The notes: generated from the letters alone by a model not told the origin. Counted from the first letter of the stretch, positions 8,483-17,691 are shown. The stretch: 64,000 nucleotides of DNA from Henriciella litoralis (GCF_002088935.1 NZ_NCSS01000004.1:186001-250000); one strand, 5' to 3'. Made by a program: numbers and translations.

Positions 8483-10417
8483 ATGAAACAGCATCTGACG
8501 TCCGCATTCGCGCTCGCCTTTGTCGCCGTGTCAGCGTGCGCGAATCAGCAGGCGCCCGCCAATGAGATGTCCGAAGCTGACCGCAGTCAGAAAGTCGAAG
8601 GCGCGCTATCAGCGTTTGAAGGCGAATATGATGTCTCGCCCGCCGCAATGGCGACCGCTGTGCTCAATGAGAATGGCAAACCTGTCGGCCTGCTCGCCTA
8701 CGAATCGCCCGTCGATGCGGTGAAAGCCGGCGACATGGCCGCATTTGTCGCCGCCATGAAATCCACCGCCATGCGCGGCGGTGATGAAAGCCCGTTTGCG
8801 TCGGCCATCTCGTCGATCGACGCTGCAGCCGCCGGCGATATCGACCGCGCGCTTGAGACGGTTGAAACCACGCTGGATAGCGATGACATGACAATTGTCG
8901 GCGGGTTTCTGGAAGCCTGGTATCTGGCCCTCGATGGACGGTTTGACGAAGCCGTTGATGCCCATCGCAGCGTTGGCACCCGCCTGCCCGGCCTGACAGG
9001 TGAGCTGTCGCTGGCCGCCCTGCTCGAAGTTGCTGGACGCGAAGAAGAAGCCCTCGCCGTCTACACCGCGATCACGCCCACCGAAATCACCGCGCCCGAA
9101 CACGATTTCGACCCGCAATCGCTGGTCTATGGTCATGTAAAGCTGGTCGTTGCACGACAGGCCTTGCTGCTGCGCCGACTTGGCCGCGTGGAAGAGGCCA
9201 AGACACTCTACACACGCCTCGCAGCTGCAGAGCCTGAACAGGCCGCGTCTTTTGCCGCCGCCCTCAACCAGATCGAAACCGGCCGCGGCCTTGACGAAGA
9301 GCCGATGGATGCGCGCGAAGCCTTTTCCCGCTCGCTTGCCGACTATTCGCTTGCTCTCGCCTATCAGCGGATGATCCGGTCCGCCTTCTCTGGCGAACGC
9401 GCCGAAGGCTTTGACGACACCAAATCAGCCTTCGATCAGCTGGCCCTGCTGATCGATCCGTCGAATGAAGATCTGCGCCTCTCCATCGTGTCTGACCTTT
9501 ATGACGAGACGCTCTATGACGCGGCGGTTCATGTGGCAGAAGTGGCGCCAGAGCAGACAGCCAGCCTGAAGCTCGCGCTTGCCCAATCCTATGTTCGCCT
9601 GGGGGACCTCGATAAGGCCCGCGACGAGATTGCCAACGCGATTGAACTGGCGGACGAGGATGAAAAGCTCGCCACGTCTTCCAATGCGATGCTGATCTAC
9701 GCCCTGCTGGATGATCAGCAACAGGCCACTGATCTTGCCGAGCGGACCCCTGATCTCGCCGAAACGGATGCCGAAAAGGCTGCGGCCCATTCTTCAAGCT
9801 CAGCGATCTATGCCCAGTTCGGACAGGCCGATGAAGCGCTGATCCATGCCCGCGCGGCCCGTCAGCTCGACGACACGCATGACCGGCGCATGGCGCTCGC
9901 CAACGCGTTGGCAGAGGCCGACGAAGTCGATGAAGCGCTTCGCCTCATCCGGACCGAAGCGCTGGGGCGTCCGAACGACCCGTACATGCTGAATACGCTT
10001 GGTTATTTCCTTGTTGAACACACAGACCGGCTGACAGAGGCCTACCGCGTCCTGACCCGTGCCAATGCGCTCGCCCCGACAGACCCCTACATCGCCGACA
10101 GCTATGGCTGGGTCCGCTACAAGCTGGGCGATCTCGATGGCGCCCGCCGCTACATCGAACTCGCCCGCAAGGAGATCGCCCCGAACACGCATTGGGAAAT
10201 CGAGGACCATCTCGGCGATATCTACTGGCATCTCGGCCGCAAGGAAGATGCCATGGCGGCCTGGCAGGCTGCCCTTGATGACTATCCGACGGAAGAAAAA
10301 CGCGCCGATCTAAAAGACAAGCTGGAGAACGGCCTTTCCGGTCCGCCGCCTGAAAAACAGAAGCTTCCGGAAACCTCGCTTGGCGATGATGGCGAGATAA
10401 CCCGACGCGATATCTAG
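8483..10417 (+). CDS. TPR-repeat lipoprotein
   Basis: A 644-residue predicted lipoprotein. The ATG at 8483 has a good Shine-Dalgarno (GGAAGGA) and gives a signal peptide with lipobox (FVAVSAC, Cys about 18). The body is almost entirely helical TPR-like repeats, clearest at the C-terminus (LNTLGYFLV..., DSYGWVRYKLGD, LGDIYWHLGRKEDAMAAWQAAL). The last 150 residues resemble those of the next gene, so the two are likely paralogues. A role as an envelope scaffold is inferred from the repeats. It is placed between the polyprenyl synthase and ispE. An alternative, upstream start at 8393 would put 30 residues before the signal peptide and is unlikely. Confidence 0.85.
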   Translation: MKQHLTSAFALAFVAVSACANQQAPANEMSEADRSQKVEGALSAFEGEYDVSPAAMATAVLNENGKPVGLLAYESPVDAVKAGDMAAFVAAMKSTAMRGGDESPFASAISSIDAAAAGDIDRALETVETTLDSDDMTIVGGFLEAWYLALDGRFDEAVDAHRSVGTRLPGLTGELSLAALLEVAGREEEALAVYTAITPTEITAPEHDFDPQSLVYGHVKLVVARQALLLRRLGRVEEAKTLYTRLAAAEPEQAASFAAALNQIETGRGLDEEPMDAREAFSRSLADYSLALAYQRMIRSAFSGERAEGFDDTKSAFDQLALLIDPSNEDLRLSIVSDLYDETLYDAAVHVAEVAPEQTASLKLALAQSYVRLGDLDKARDEIANAIELADEDEKLATSSNAMLIYALLDDQQQATDLAERTPDLAETDAEKAAAHSSSSAIYAQFGQADEALIHARAARQLDDTHDRRMALANALAEADEVDEALRLIRTEALGRPNDPYMLNTLGYFLVEHTDRLTEAYRVLTRANALAPTDPYIADSYGWVRYKLGDLDGARRYIELARKEIAPNTHWEIEDHLGDIYWHLGRKEDAMAAWQAALDDYPTEEKRADLKDKLENGLSGPPPEKQKLPETSLGDDGEITRRDI

Positions 10418-10552
10418 CGCCAATCCCAGTGCGCAGGATTGCAATTTGTCTGCAATGCCTCATGAATTGGGATCAGGGAAACAGGTAGAGTGACGCGCCA
10501 GCCGGCAAGCTCGGCGGCGCGGACGGGTCGTCAGGAAAGTGCCCCCAACGCC

Positions 10553-12292
10553 ATGCGGAGTTTGCGTCAGGTCTCGACATTAGCCATGGCCGCCAGTCTG
10601 CTGGCCGGATGCGTGAGCCTTGACCCCAATGGCAGGTCATTTGAACAGCGCGTCGAAGCGGCAAGACAAGAGGCGCGGATCAACGCCGCCGCTGAAGATT
10701 ACAGCCAGTTTCTGATCGCGCGCTATGCCTCCCTCATCAATGATCCGGACGAGGCCGCCAGGAAATACGCGCTCGTCGCCAGGTCCCGCCCTGAAGACCA
10801 GTCGCTCGCCGAGCGTGCCGTGTTCTCTGCGCTATTGGCGAATGACTTTCCGCTCGCGCTGACGATCTCTTCACGCACAAGCGCCGCCATCATCGATGAA
10901 ACAAGCCTGCCGCGTGTCTCGCTTGCCGCAGACGCCATGGCGCGCGGCAATTTCGGGGACGTACCTGAAATCGTAGATGGGGCTGATTCGGGCCTCTTCA
11001 ACGGCCTCATCCTGTCCTCTCTAAAAGCCTGGTCGCTCTTTGCCGAAGGCGATCATGAGACGGCCGAAATCACCCTCATGGAGGGGGCCGGCGGCGATGC
11101 TTATCTCAACGAGATTGTGCTGAACCTGCTCGGCCTGATGGAGGTTGCCGGCAAGGCTGATGAGGCCGCGCTGGAAACCTACGCCCGGCTGGATGCCAAT
11201 GGCACACTGATCGCAACGGCTGCCGATAGCTATGCCCGGCTGCTCGCCCAACAGGGCGAAACCGGCAAGGCGCTCGATGTGCTGGACACCTATCTGACGG
11301 ACACCGGGCACAACCCGCTCATTCGCACCCTTGCCGAAGAAATTCGGGCCGGCGAGACGCCCGAAATCATCCGCCTGAACGCGCGCCAGGGCGCCGCACT
11401 GTCAGTCTACGTGCCCGCTGCGGCGCTTGCGGCGAAATCGAACAGTGACTTGCCGGGCGTCTATTATTCCATCGCGCTCCGTCTGGACCCTGACCTGCAG
11501 GCCGCTCGCGCCTTATGGGCCGACTCACTCGACGCCAGCGGCCGGACCGACGCCGCCATCGCCATGCTCCAGTCGATCCCAGACACGTCTCCCTTTTACA
11601 CGACAGCTACTGGACAGCTGGCCTGGGCATTCCATCGGGCAGGCCGCGATCAGGACGCGCTGGACCTCGCGCATCGCACGCTTGCCGGCAATCCGGACCG
11701 GGACCTCAAAATCCAGATGGCAGACCTTCTGCGCTCGCTCGACAAGAACGATGAGGCGCTTTCAGTCTTCAGCGAAGTCATCGCCGAGGACGAAGCCAGC
11801 AATGAACATGACTGGCGCCTCTATTTTGCCCGCGCCACGCTGCAGGAACGCCTCGGCCGCTGGCCGCAAGCAGAGCAGGATCTTCTGCGCGCCCGCGAGC
11901 TAAACCCGGCGTCACCAGACGTCCTCAACTATCTTGGCTATAGCTGGGTGGATCGCGGCGTTGAGCTTGAACAGGGGCTGGACCTTATCCGAAAGGCCCT
12001 GACGCTGCGCCCCGAGAGCGGCGCCATTACAGACAGTCTGGGCTGGGCGCATTACAAGCTGGGCAACTATGACAAGGCCATCGTCTATCTCGAACGCGCC
12101 GCCGAGCTTGAGCCGGGCCTTGCGGAAGTCATCGATCATCTTGGCGACGCTTACTGGATGGTCGGACGCCGGACCGAAGCTCGGTTCCAGTGGGAGCGCG
12201 CGATTACGCTGCTGGACGACGACAGGGATATTGCAGACATCCAGAGCAAATTCCTAACCGGCCCAACCGCTGCGACACCGAAGGCGCCCTGA
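10553..12292 (+). CDS. TPR-repeat lipoprotein, paralogue of the preceding gene
   Basis: A predicted lipoprotein of 579 residues from the ATG at 10553, which gives a normal-length signal peptide ending in LLAGC. A GTG at 10490 with a weak AGG is an alternative and would add 21 residues. TPR-like helices fill the protein; the C-terminal repeats (LNYLGYSWVDRG, DSLGWAHYKLGNYDKAIVYLERA, HLGDAYWMVGRRTEARFQWERA) mirror those of the gene at 8483-10417. Its TGA overlaps the ispE ATG (TGATG), so the two are translationally coupled. TPR proteins beside ispE occur in other alphaproteobacteria. The function is probably protein-protein scaffolding at the outer membrane, but this is inferred. Confidence 0.85.
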   Translation: MRSLRQVSTLAMAASLLAGCVSLDPNGRSFEQRVEAARQEARINAAAEDYSQFLIARYASLINDPDEAARKYALVARSRPEDQSLAERAVFSALLANDFPLALTISSRTSAAIIDETSLPRVSLAADAMARGNFGDVPEIVDGADSGLFNGLILSSLKAWSLFAEGDHETAEITLMEGAGGDAYLNEIVLNLLGLMEVAGKADEAALETYARLDANGTLIATAADSYARLLAQQGETGKALDVLDTYLTDTGHNPLIRTLAEEIRAGETPEIIRLNARQGAALSVYVPAAALAAKSNSDLPGVYYSIALRLDPDLQAARALWADSLDASGRTDAAIAMLQSIPDTSPFYTTATGQLAWAFHRAGRDQDALDLAHRTLAGNPDRDLKIQMADLLRSLDKNDEALSVFSEVIAEDEASNEHDWRLYFARATLQERLGRWPQAEQDLLRARELNPASPDVLNYLGYSWVDRGVELEQGLDLIRKALTLRPESGAITDSLGWAHYKLGNYDKAIVYLERAAELEPGLAEVIDHLGDAYWMVGRRTEARFQWERAITLLDDDRDIADIQSKFLTGPTAATPKAP

Positions 12293-13152
12293 TGCTCGCG
12301 CCGGCAAAAGTGAACCTCTTTCTGCACGTTGGACCGGTCAAGGAAAACGGCCGTCATGATCTGGACTCGCTGGTGATGTTCGCCGGGCCTGAAGCCTCTG
12401 ACCGGGTTGAGGCCCGCAAATGTGACGAGATGAGCCTAACGCTCGACGGCCCTTTTGCAGGGCCAGAGCTCGCCTCGCCTGAGAACCTCGTCCTGCAGGC
12501 CGTTTCAGCCTGCCAGGCGCGTGGGTTTCGGGTGCCGCCCCTTGCCATCGCGCTTTACAAGAACATTCCCGTTGCTGGCGGTCTCGGGGGCGGCTCAGCG
12601 GACGCCGGCGCGATGCTCAGGCATCTGGCGAAGCTTGGACTGCTCACCGACCCGGTGGCGCTCTCCATCGCGTCGACCTTGGGCGGAGACGTGCCATCAG
12701 CGTTCGTCTCGCGTGCGCGGTTGATGCGCGGCGAAGGCCAACGTCTTGATCTGCCGCCGTCCCTGCCGGATCTACCAACCCTGCTGGTCAATCCACGCCT
12801 GCCCTGCCCCACCGGGCCAGTCTTCCAGGCTTTTGACCGGGAGAATACCGGCGCACCGCTTGAGCTGGTTGAGATGCCAACCTTCGAAACGCCACCGCCG
12901 ATGATCGACTGGCTCGCAGGCATGACCCGAAATGACCTTCAGTCGCCTGCCACAGGCCTCATCCCGGAGATTGAGGGCGTGCTTGAAACCATCTCGTCTC
13001 TGCCCGGCTGCGGCCTTGCGCGCATGTCCGGCTCTGGCGCGTCCTGTTTTGGCTTGTTCAAGACCCGCGCTGACCTCAAAGCGGCCGCCGACGCCCTTTC
13101 CAATAGTTTTCCCCATTGGTGGATTGCGCCGACGCTATTGAAGGGTATTTGA
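12292..13152 (+). CDS. ispE: 4-diphosphocytidyl-2-C-methyl-D-erythritol kinase
   Basis: Fourth step of the MEP isoprenoid pathway: phosphorylates CDP-methylerythritol at the 2-hydroxyl. The 286-residue protein begins MLAPAKVNLFLHVGPV, with the family N-terminus that contains the conserved Lys. The GHMP-kinase glycine loop NIPVAGGLGGGSADAGA lies at about residues 87-103, and GLARMSGSGASCFGLF is the C-terminal motif 3. The ATG overlaps the stop of the TPR gene (TGATG). Its product feeds the polyprenyl synthase encoded upstream in the same direction. Confidence 0.95.
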   Translation: MLAPAKVNLFLHVGPVKENGRHDLDSLVMFAGPEASDRVEARKCDEMSLTLDGPFAGPELASPENLVLQAVSACQARGFRVPPLAIALYKNIPVAGGLGGGSADAGAMLRHLAKLGLLTDPVALSIASTLGGDVPSAFVSRARLMRGEGQRLDLPPSLPDLPTLLVNPRLPCPTGPVFQAFDRENTGAPLELVEMPTFETPPPMIDWLAGMTRNDLQSPATGLIPEIEGVLETISSLPGCGLARMSGSGASCFGLFKTRADLKAAADALSNSFPHWWIAPTLLKGI

Positions 13153-13159
13153 GACGCGC

Positions 13160-14197
13160 ATGGCCCCTCTGATTGTCCTGATCCTGGTGTTTGTCGCCGC
13201 GTTTGGCCTTTCCTGGCTCACCTGCGCCATCACCATGCGGATCGGCGTGGTGGACGCCCCGGATGGCGAGCGCAAACTACAGGCCGCGCCCGTGCCTCGG
13301 CTGGGCGGTATCGGCATCATGGCAGCGCTTGCCATTGTCATTGTGGTGGTCGCTATCGTGCACACCATCCGCCCTGACTGGCTGACGGGGGACTTCCTGC
13401 CGGGCGCCGTGCCGGCTGTCTTTGTTGCGCTTGGCGCGGCAGCCTGTTTCACCCTCATCGGGGCTGGCGACGATGTCTTCGACATGCCCGCCAAGCTGAA
13501 GCTCGCTCTCTTGCTGGTCGTATGCATCGCCTCGCCGCTTCTCGGCGTGGCCGCGCCTGTCCTGACGACGCCGTTCGGGGACGTCACAGCGCTGCCCCTG
13601 TTGCTTGCCGGGTCAGCGCTCTGGCTGCTGGTGTTTACGAATGCGGCCAACTTCATGGATGGCAGCAATGGGCTCTCCATGGGATGCCTTGCCATCATGT
13701 TCGCCGGGCTTGCAGCCAGTCTCGCCCTGACGGGTCACGGGACACCGCCACCGGGGCTGATTGCGGTCATTGGCGCGATTGGCGGCTTTCTCGTGCACAA
13801 CCTTGCCGGAAAGCTATACGCGGGGGACGCAGGCGCGTTCGGCGTCAGCGGCCTGTTCGCGACGCTGGCCCTTATCTCAGGCTTGCCGGTCTGGACCGTG
13901 GCGACGCTGGCCCTGCCCTTCCTCGTCGATATCATACTGACGCTTATCGACCGGACCCGGCGCAAGCAAAGCCTGTTCAACGCGCACCGTGACCATGCCT
14001 ATCAGGCGCTGCTGAAGTCCAGCTGGGCGCATCTCGATGTCGCTGTGATGTGGTGGGGGCTGTCAGCCGCGTGCGCCGTAGCCGCCGCGATTGGCGCAGT
14101 CGGTGGCGGCGCGCTGCCCTTCCTATTGTTCTGGCTGATGACAGCCGCGCTACTGCCCGGCTGGTTTCTCGCTCGGCGCGAGGCTCAGAACGTGTAG
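13160..14197 (+). CDS. MraY/WecA-family phospho-sugar transferase (undecaprenyl-phosphate acceptor)
   Basis: An integral membrane enzyme of 345 residues with about 9-11 hydrophobic segments. It should transfer a sugar-1-phosphate from a UDP-sugar to undecaprenyl phosphate, the first step of a surface polysaccharide or O-antigen. Signature motifs are present: PVPRLGGIGI (cytoplasmic loop 1), GAGDDVFDM (the paired aspartates), NFMDGSNG, GDAGAFGVSGLFA and HRDHAYQ (the conserved His-rich loop). It is more like WecA/TagO-type than true MraY because the MraY-specific His cluster is absent, but the sugar is not predictable. It starts 7 nt after ispE. Its 3' end overlaps the convergent gene at 14150-14743 by 48 nt. 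Confidence 0.88.
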   Translation: MAPLIVLILVFVAAFGLSWLTCAITMRIGVVDAPDGERKLQAAPVPRLGGIGIMAALAIVIVVVAIVHTIRPDWLTGDFLPGAVPAVFVALGAAACFTLIGAGDDVFDMPAKLKLALLLVVCIASPLLGVAAPVLTTPFGDVTALPLLLAGSALWLLVFTNAANFMDGSNGLSMGCLAIMFAGLAASLALTGHGTPPPGLIAVIGAIGGFLVHNLAGKLYAGDAGAFGVSGLFATLALISGLPVWTVATLALPFLVDIILTLIDRTRRKQSLFNAHRDHAYQALLKSSWAHLDVAVMWWGLSAACAVAAAIGAVGGGALPFLLFWLMTAALLPGWFLARREAQNV

Positions 14198-14743
14198 GCG
14201 GGCGGACGCAGCGGGCATCGTGTCCGGCCCTTTCCAGAACCGGAACTGCCAGCACAGCCAACCACCAAACAGAAGCGCCGTGCCGCCTGTCAGATAAGCG
14301 GTCAGCATCCGGTCATTGTCGACAAAGCCAAGCGGTGCCGCCGCCAGCATCATCACCCCGAAAATCAGGGACACGAAGCCGATGATGAACATCGCCCACT
14401 TCACGCCTGCGCCAGCGCCCATCTGAACTTGCAGATCGGGCTTGAGAAGGGACAACTCCCCCAGAATCGCGCCTGCCAGATGCATGAAGGCGACATTATT
14501 CTTGTCGCCCCGTGCGATGTTGCAGGCAATGCGATGGCGTTTTTCGCCCGCATGCAGGTCGAGCCACGCGCTATAGGCACGTTGCGAGCGCATCTCGCCG
14601 AAGCGCGCAGAATCGATAGAGGAGAGGCTGCATAAAAGCTGACCGTTGCGGGTCAGCATTCCGCTGTCCAGGGTCCAGTTGTTACGCCCCCGCAGCAGCG
14701 CGGGCTTGAACTCGAAACTCTGCACATCCTGCTCCACCGACAC
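14150..14743 (-). CDS. two-TM membrane protein of unknown function
   Basis: A 197-residue protein with an N-terminal soluble part of about 110 residues, then two hydrophobic helices (about 115-137 and 146-168, KWAMFIIGFVSLIFGVMMLA and the next helix). It was not matched to a named family. It follows the ETF-ubiquinone oxidoreductase gene by 5 nt on the same strand, so the pair is probably co-transcribed. Its last 48 nt overlap the 3' end of the WecA-like gene on the other strand. A membrane location is clear from the sequence; a role is not. Confidence 0.75.
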   Translation of the reverse strand: MSVEQDVQSFEFKPALLRGRNNWTLDSGMLTRNGQLLCSLSSIDSARFGEMRSQRAYSAWLDLHAGEKRHRIACNIARGDKNNVAFMHLAGAILGELSLLKPDLQVQMGAGAGVKWAMFIIGFVSLIFGVMMLAAAPLGFVDNDRMLTAYLTGGTALLFGGWLCWQFRFWKGPDTMPAASARLHVLSLAPSEKPAGQ

Positions 14744-14748
14744 TGTGC

Positions 14749-16431
14749 CTACATGTTCGGATAGGCCGGACCGCCGCCACCCTCAGGTGTGGTCCAGTTG
14801 ATGTTCTGGTTCGGGTCCTTGATGTCACAGGTCTTGCAGTGAATGCAGTTCTGCGAGTTGATCTGGAAGCGCGGCTCCTTGCCTTCTTCCTCGACCCACT
14901 CATACACACCGGCCGGGCAGTAACGTGCCGACGGGCCTGCAAAGACGTCATGCTCGGACCGCTTCTGCAGCTCGATATCCTTGACGATAAGGTGAACCGG
15001 CTGGTCCTCGGCATGGTTGGTGTTGGTGAAGGACACATTGGTCAGCTTGTCGAAGCTGATCTTGCCGTCCGGTTTCGGATAATCGATCGGCTTGTGCTTG
15101 GCCGCAGGCTCCAGCGAGGCAGCATCCGTTTTGGAATGGCCCATCGTGCCGAAGAAGGAGAAACCGCCGAGCAGTTTCGTCGTCCACATCTCGACGCCGC
15201 CCATCAGCGTGCCAAGCGTGGTGCCGAGCTTCGACAGAAGTGGCTTCACATTGCGCACCGCGAACAGTTCCTTGCGGACCGAGGAGTCCTCATAGGCGTC
15301 CTGATAGGCCGTCAATTCATCGCCCTGGCGGCCTTCCTTGATCGCGGCAACGGCGGCTTCTGCCCCCATCATGCCGGTCAGGATCGCATTGTGGCTGCCC
15401 TTGATGCGCGGGACGTTGACGAAACCGGCTGAACAACCGATCAGCGCGCCGCCCGGGAAGGTCAGCTTCGGAAGCGACTGGTAGCCGCCTTCAACGATCG
15501 CACGTGCGCCATAGCCAACGCGCTTGCCGCCTTCGATGAATTTCAGAATGTCCGGATGGTGCTTCCAGCGCTGAAGCTCCTGATACGGCGAGAGGTATGG
15601 GTTCTTGTAGTTCAGGTGAACCACGAAGCCGAGCGAAACGAACGGCTCTCCGCCATCGCGGAAGTGATAGAGGAAGCTGCCGCCACCGGTTTTGTCATCA
15701 AGCGGCCAGCCAAGCGTGTGCTGGACATAGCCTTCCTTGAAATTCTCTTCCGGCACAGACCAGAGCTCTTTCAGGCCGATGCCGTATTTCTGCGGCTCCT
15801 TGCCTTCAGAGAGATCAAAATGATGGATCAGCTGTTTGGAGAGCGAGCCACGGGCGCCTTCAGCGAAGAGGACGTATTTGCCGAGCAGCTCCATGCCGGG
15901 CTCATAGTCGCCCTTGTGCGTGCCATCGGCCGCAATGCCCATGACGCCAGCAACGACGCCTTTGACTTCGCCAGCTTCGCCATAAACGATCTCAGAAGCC
16001 GCAAAGCCCGGAAAGACCTGCACGCCGAGATTTTCAGCTTCCTGGCCCAGCCAGCGCGTCACATTGGCGAGCGAGCCGGTATAATTGCCATGGTTCTTCA
16101 TATAGCCCGGCATTGGCAGCCAGGAGATATCCATCGAGCCTTTAGGGCCGAGCCAGATGAACTTGTCGCCGGTCACTTCGGTCTTCAGCGGCGCATCATC
16201 GCGGGAGCGCCATTCTGGGACCAGTGCATCGAGGCCAACCGGATCAACCACGACACCCGAAAGGATGTGTGCGCCGATCTCGCCGCCTTTTTCCAGCACC
16301 ACGACTTCCAGCTCGTCGCCGGCTTCGTTGGCAATCTGTTTGGCGCGGATCGCTGCGGCTAGACCTGCAGGTCCACCCCCAACGATCACAAGATCGAATT
16401 CCATTGATTCGCGTTCGACCGCTTCACTCAT
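14749..16431 (-). CDS. electron transfer flavoprotein-ubiquinone oxidoreductase
   Basis: Passes electrons from reduced ETF (acyl-CoA and amino-acid dehydrogenases) to ubiquinone at the inner membrane. The 560 residues match the family length. The FAD site VIVGGGPAGLAAAIRAK lies at about 15-31, and the C-terminal 4Fe-4S ferredoxin-like domain has YCPAGVYEW and NCIHCKTCDIKDP, giving four Cys ligands, followed by the conserved NINWTTPEGGGGP end. The start codon is ATG at 16431. It links functionally to the acyl-CoA dehydrogenase at 43680-44990 and the thiolase at 48350-49558. It is divergent from the uracil-DNA glycosylase gene, with about 100 nt between starts. Confidence 0.95.
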   Translation of the reverse strand: MSEAVERESMEFDLVIVGGGPAGLAAAIRAKQIANEAGDELEVVVLEKGGEIGAHILSGVVVDPVGLDALVPEWRSRDDAPLKTEVTGDKFIWLGPKGSMDISWLPMPGYMKNHGNYTGSLANVTRWLGQEAENLGVQVFPGFAASEIVYGEAGEVKGVVAGVMGIAADGTHKGDYEPGMELLGKYVLFAEGARGSLSKQLIHHFDLSEGKEPQKYGIGLKELWSVPEENFKEGYVQHTLGWPLDDKTGGGSFLYHFRDGGEPFVSLGFVVHLNYKNPYLSPYQELQRWKHHPDILKFIEGGKRVGYGARAIVEGGYQSLPKLTFPGGALIGCSAGFVNVPRIKGSHNAILTGMMGAEAAVAAIKEGRQGDELTAYQDAYEDSSVRKELFAVRNVKPLLSKLGTTLGTLMGGVEMWTTKLLGGFSFFGTMGHSKTDAASLEPAAKHKPIDYPKPDGKISFDKLTNVSFTNTNHAEDQPVHLIVKDIELQKRSEHDVFAGPSARYCPAGVYEWVEEEGKEPRFQINSQNCIHCKTCDIKDPNQNINWTTPEGGGGPAYPNM

Positions 16432-16529
16432 ACGCTTTGTCTCCCAGCTATGGCCGTCTTAGATAGCCCGCTCTATACATGTTCCTTCGCCGGTCTACAG
16501 TCGATTTGCAATATTTCCAAAGGGTCTCG

Positions 16530-17330
16530 ATGTCTCAAACTGCACAATCGCAGGCACTAAATGCCCTCCGCGACTGGTGGGCAGACATGGGCGTGGAGGC
16601 TGATGAGGCCGAAATCCGCAGCCTGATGAAGGCGGCTGAGTCGCGCCCGAGCCCGGAAGCAGCGCCCGAAAACGTCAAGAAGCTGCGTCCCCTGAAGACC
16701 CAGAAAACGCATCAGGACTGGGTGGATGAGGCCCGCACGCTCGCCACTGCCGCCTCAACACTCGATGAGCTGAAAGCCGCCATTGAAGGCTTTGACGGCT
16801 GCATCCTGAAAGAAGCCGCGCGCAACACCGCATGCTTTGACGGCGTCCAAGGCGCCCCTGTCATGGTGATCGGCGAAGGCCCGGGCGCAGAAGAAGACAA
16901 GAAGGGCCTGCCTTTTGTCGGCCGCGCGGGGCAATTGCTGGACAGGATGCTGGCCGCCATTGGCCTGTCGCGGACCGAAAACGCCTTCATCACGAATGTG
17001 AATTACTGGCGCCCGCCGGGAAACCGCAATCCCAATGACGAAGAACTGGAGATGTGCCGGCCTTTCGTTGACCGGATGATTGAGCTTGGCCAGCCAAAAC
17101 TCATCATCGCGGCAGGCGGCGTCTCGGCAAAGTCGCTACTCCAGTCCCCGATCGGCATTATGAAGCTGCGCGGGACAGAACACCGCCTGGAAACACCAGG
17201 CGGCTATTCAGCCCCCCTCTTCCCGATCTTCCACCCGGCCTTCCTCCTGCGCCGCCCGGAAGAAAAGAGCCGCGCCTGGCGGGATTTGTTGCAGATTCAG
17301 GACAAGCTTGAGGGCCTCGTTAGCCTATGA
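16530..17330 (+). CDS. family 4-like uracil-DNA glycosylase lacking two Fe-S cysteines
   Basis: Removes uracil from DNA to start base-excision repair. The start ATG at 16530 gives 266 residues; an earlier ATG at 16479 adds 17 unlikely residues. Family-4 motifs are clear: GEGPGAEEDKKGLPFVGRAG (motif A, about 115-134), RPPGNRNP after NYW, and HPAFLLRRP (motif B). In family 4 four cysteines hold a 4Fe-4S cluster. Here only C91 and C176 remain, while the other two positions are F88 (first Cys of CxxC) and W160 (the Cys before RPP). The cluster is therefore probably absent. The N-terminal 80 residues are an extra helical region. Its stop overlaps the next gene as ATGA. Confidence 0.85.
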   Translation: MSQTAQSQALNALRDWWADMGVEADEAEIRSLMKAAESRPSPEAAPENVKKLRPLKTQKTHQDWVDEARTLATAASTLDELKAAIEGFDGCILKEAARNTACFDGVQGAPVMVIGEGPGAEEDKKGLPFVGRAGQLLDRMLAAIGLSRTENAFITNVNYWRPPGNRNPNDEELEMCRPFVDRMIELGQPKLIIAAGGVSAKSLLQSPIGIMKLRGTEHRLETPGGYSAPLFPIFHPAFLLRRPEEKSRAWRDLLQIQDKLEGLVSL

Positions 17331-17626
17331 GTGTTAGTTTCAATCTTCAAAAACTTAGGAGTTTTGGATGGTTGATCTGGGACCCGATTAATCTTCTGGA
17401 GCCCAACGAAGATTGGAAGGAAAAAAGCTTTGCCGACGAGTATGATCAATATCTAATCCAAATCGCTGGCCGGCTCAGGCGCGGGCAAACCTCTGAAGAG
17501 CTTGTCGCCTATATTCTGGCGGTTGAGCGAGATGTTATTGGATTATGCCCTTCGCCAATTGCCAATTCGCGAGCAGCAAAGCTCACTGATGCAATTCGTA
17601 AGTGCAAAGACATTTGGTCTGATTGA
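17327..17626 (+). CDS. small protein of unknown function, ATGA-coupled to the glycosylase gene
   Basis: A 99-residue predicted cytosolic protein, MSVSFNLQKLRSFGWLIWDP at the start, acidic and mostly helical, with no signal peptide and no family that I recognise. Its ATG overlaps the TGA of the uracil-DNA glycosylase gene, so it is likely translated from the same message. Base composition is visibly more AT-rich than its neighbours (runs such as aaaaaagc and aatatctaatccaaatc, with TTA/AAT/ATT codons), which suggests a later arrival. A rho-independent terminator follows at about 17643-17691. Confidence 0.6.
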   Translation: MSVSFNLQKLRSFGWLIWDPINLLEPNEDWKEKSFADEYDQYLIQIAGRLRRGQTSEELVAYILAVERDVIGLCPSPIANSRAAKLTDAIRKCKDIWSD

Positions 17627-17642
17627 AGCGCGCATAGAAAAA

Positions 17643-17691
17643 CCCCGAAGCGCCAAGGGAGGGGGAGGGAGAAGGCGCTCCGGGGCTTTTT
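17643..17691. terminator. bidirectional rho-independent terminator
   Basis: The stem CCCCG-a-AGCGCC (17643-17654) pairs with GGCGCT-c-CGGGG (17674-17685), with one mismatch and a 19-nt purine-rich loop, followed by a T run on the plus strand; AAAA precedes it, giving a T run on the other strand. It ends the small gene at 17327-17626 and probably also the convergent hemerythrin gene. Confidence 0.85.
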
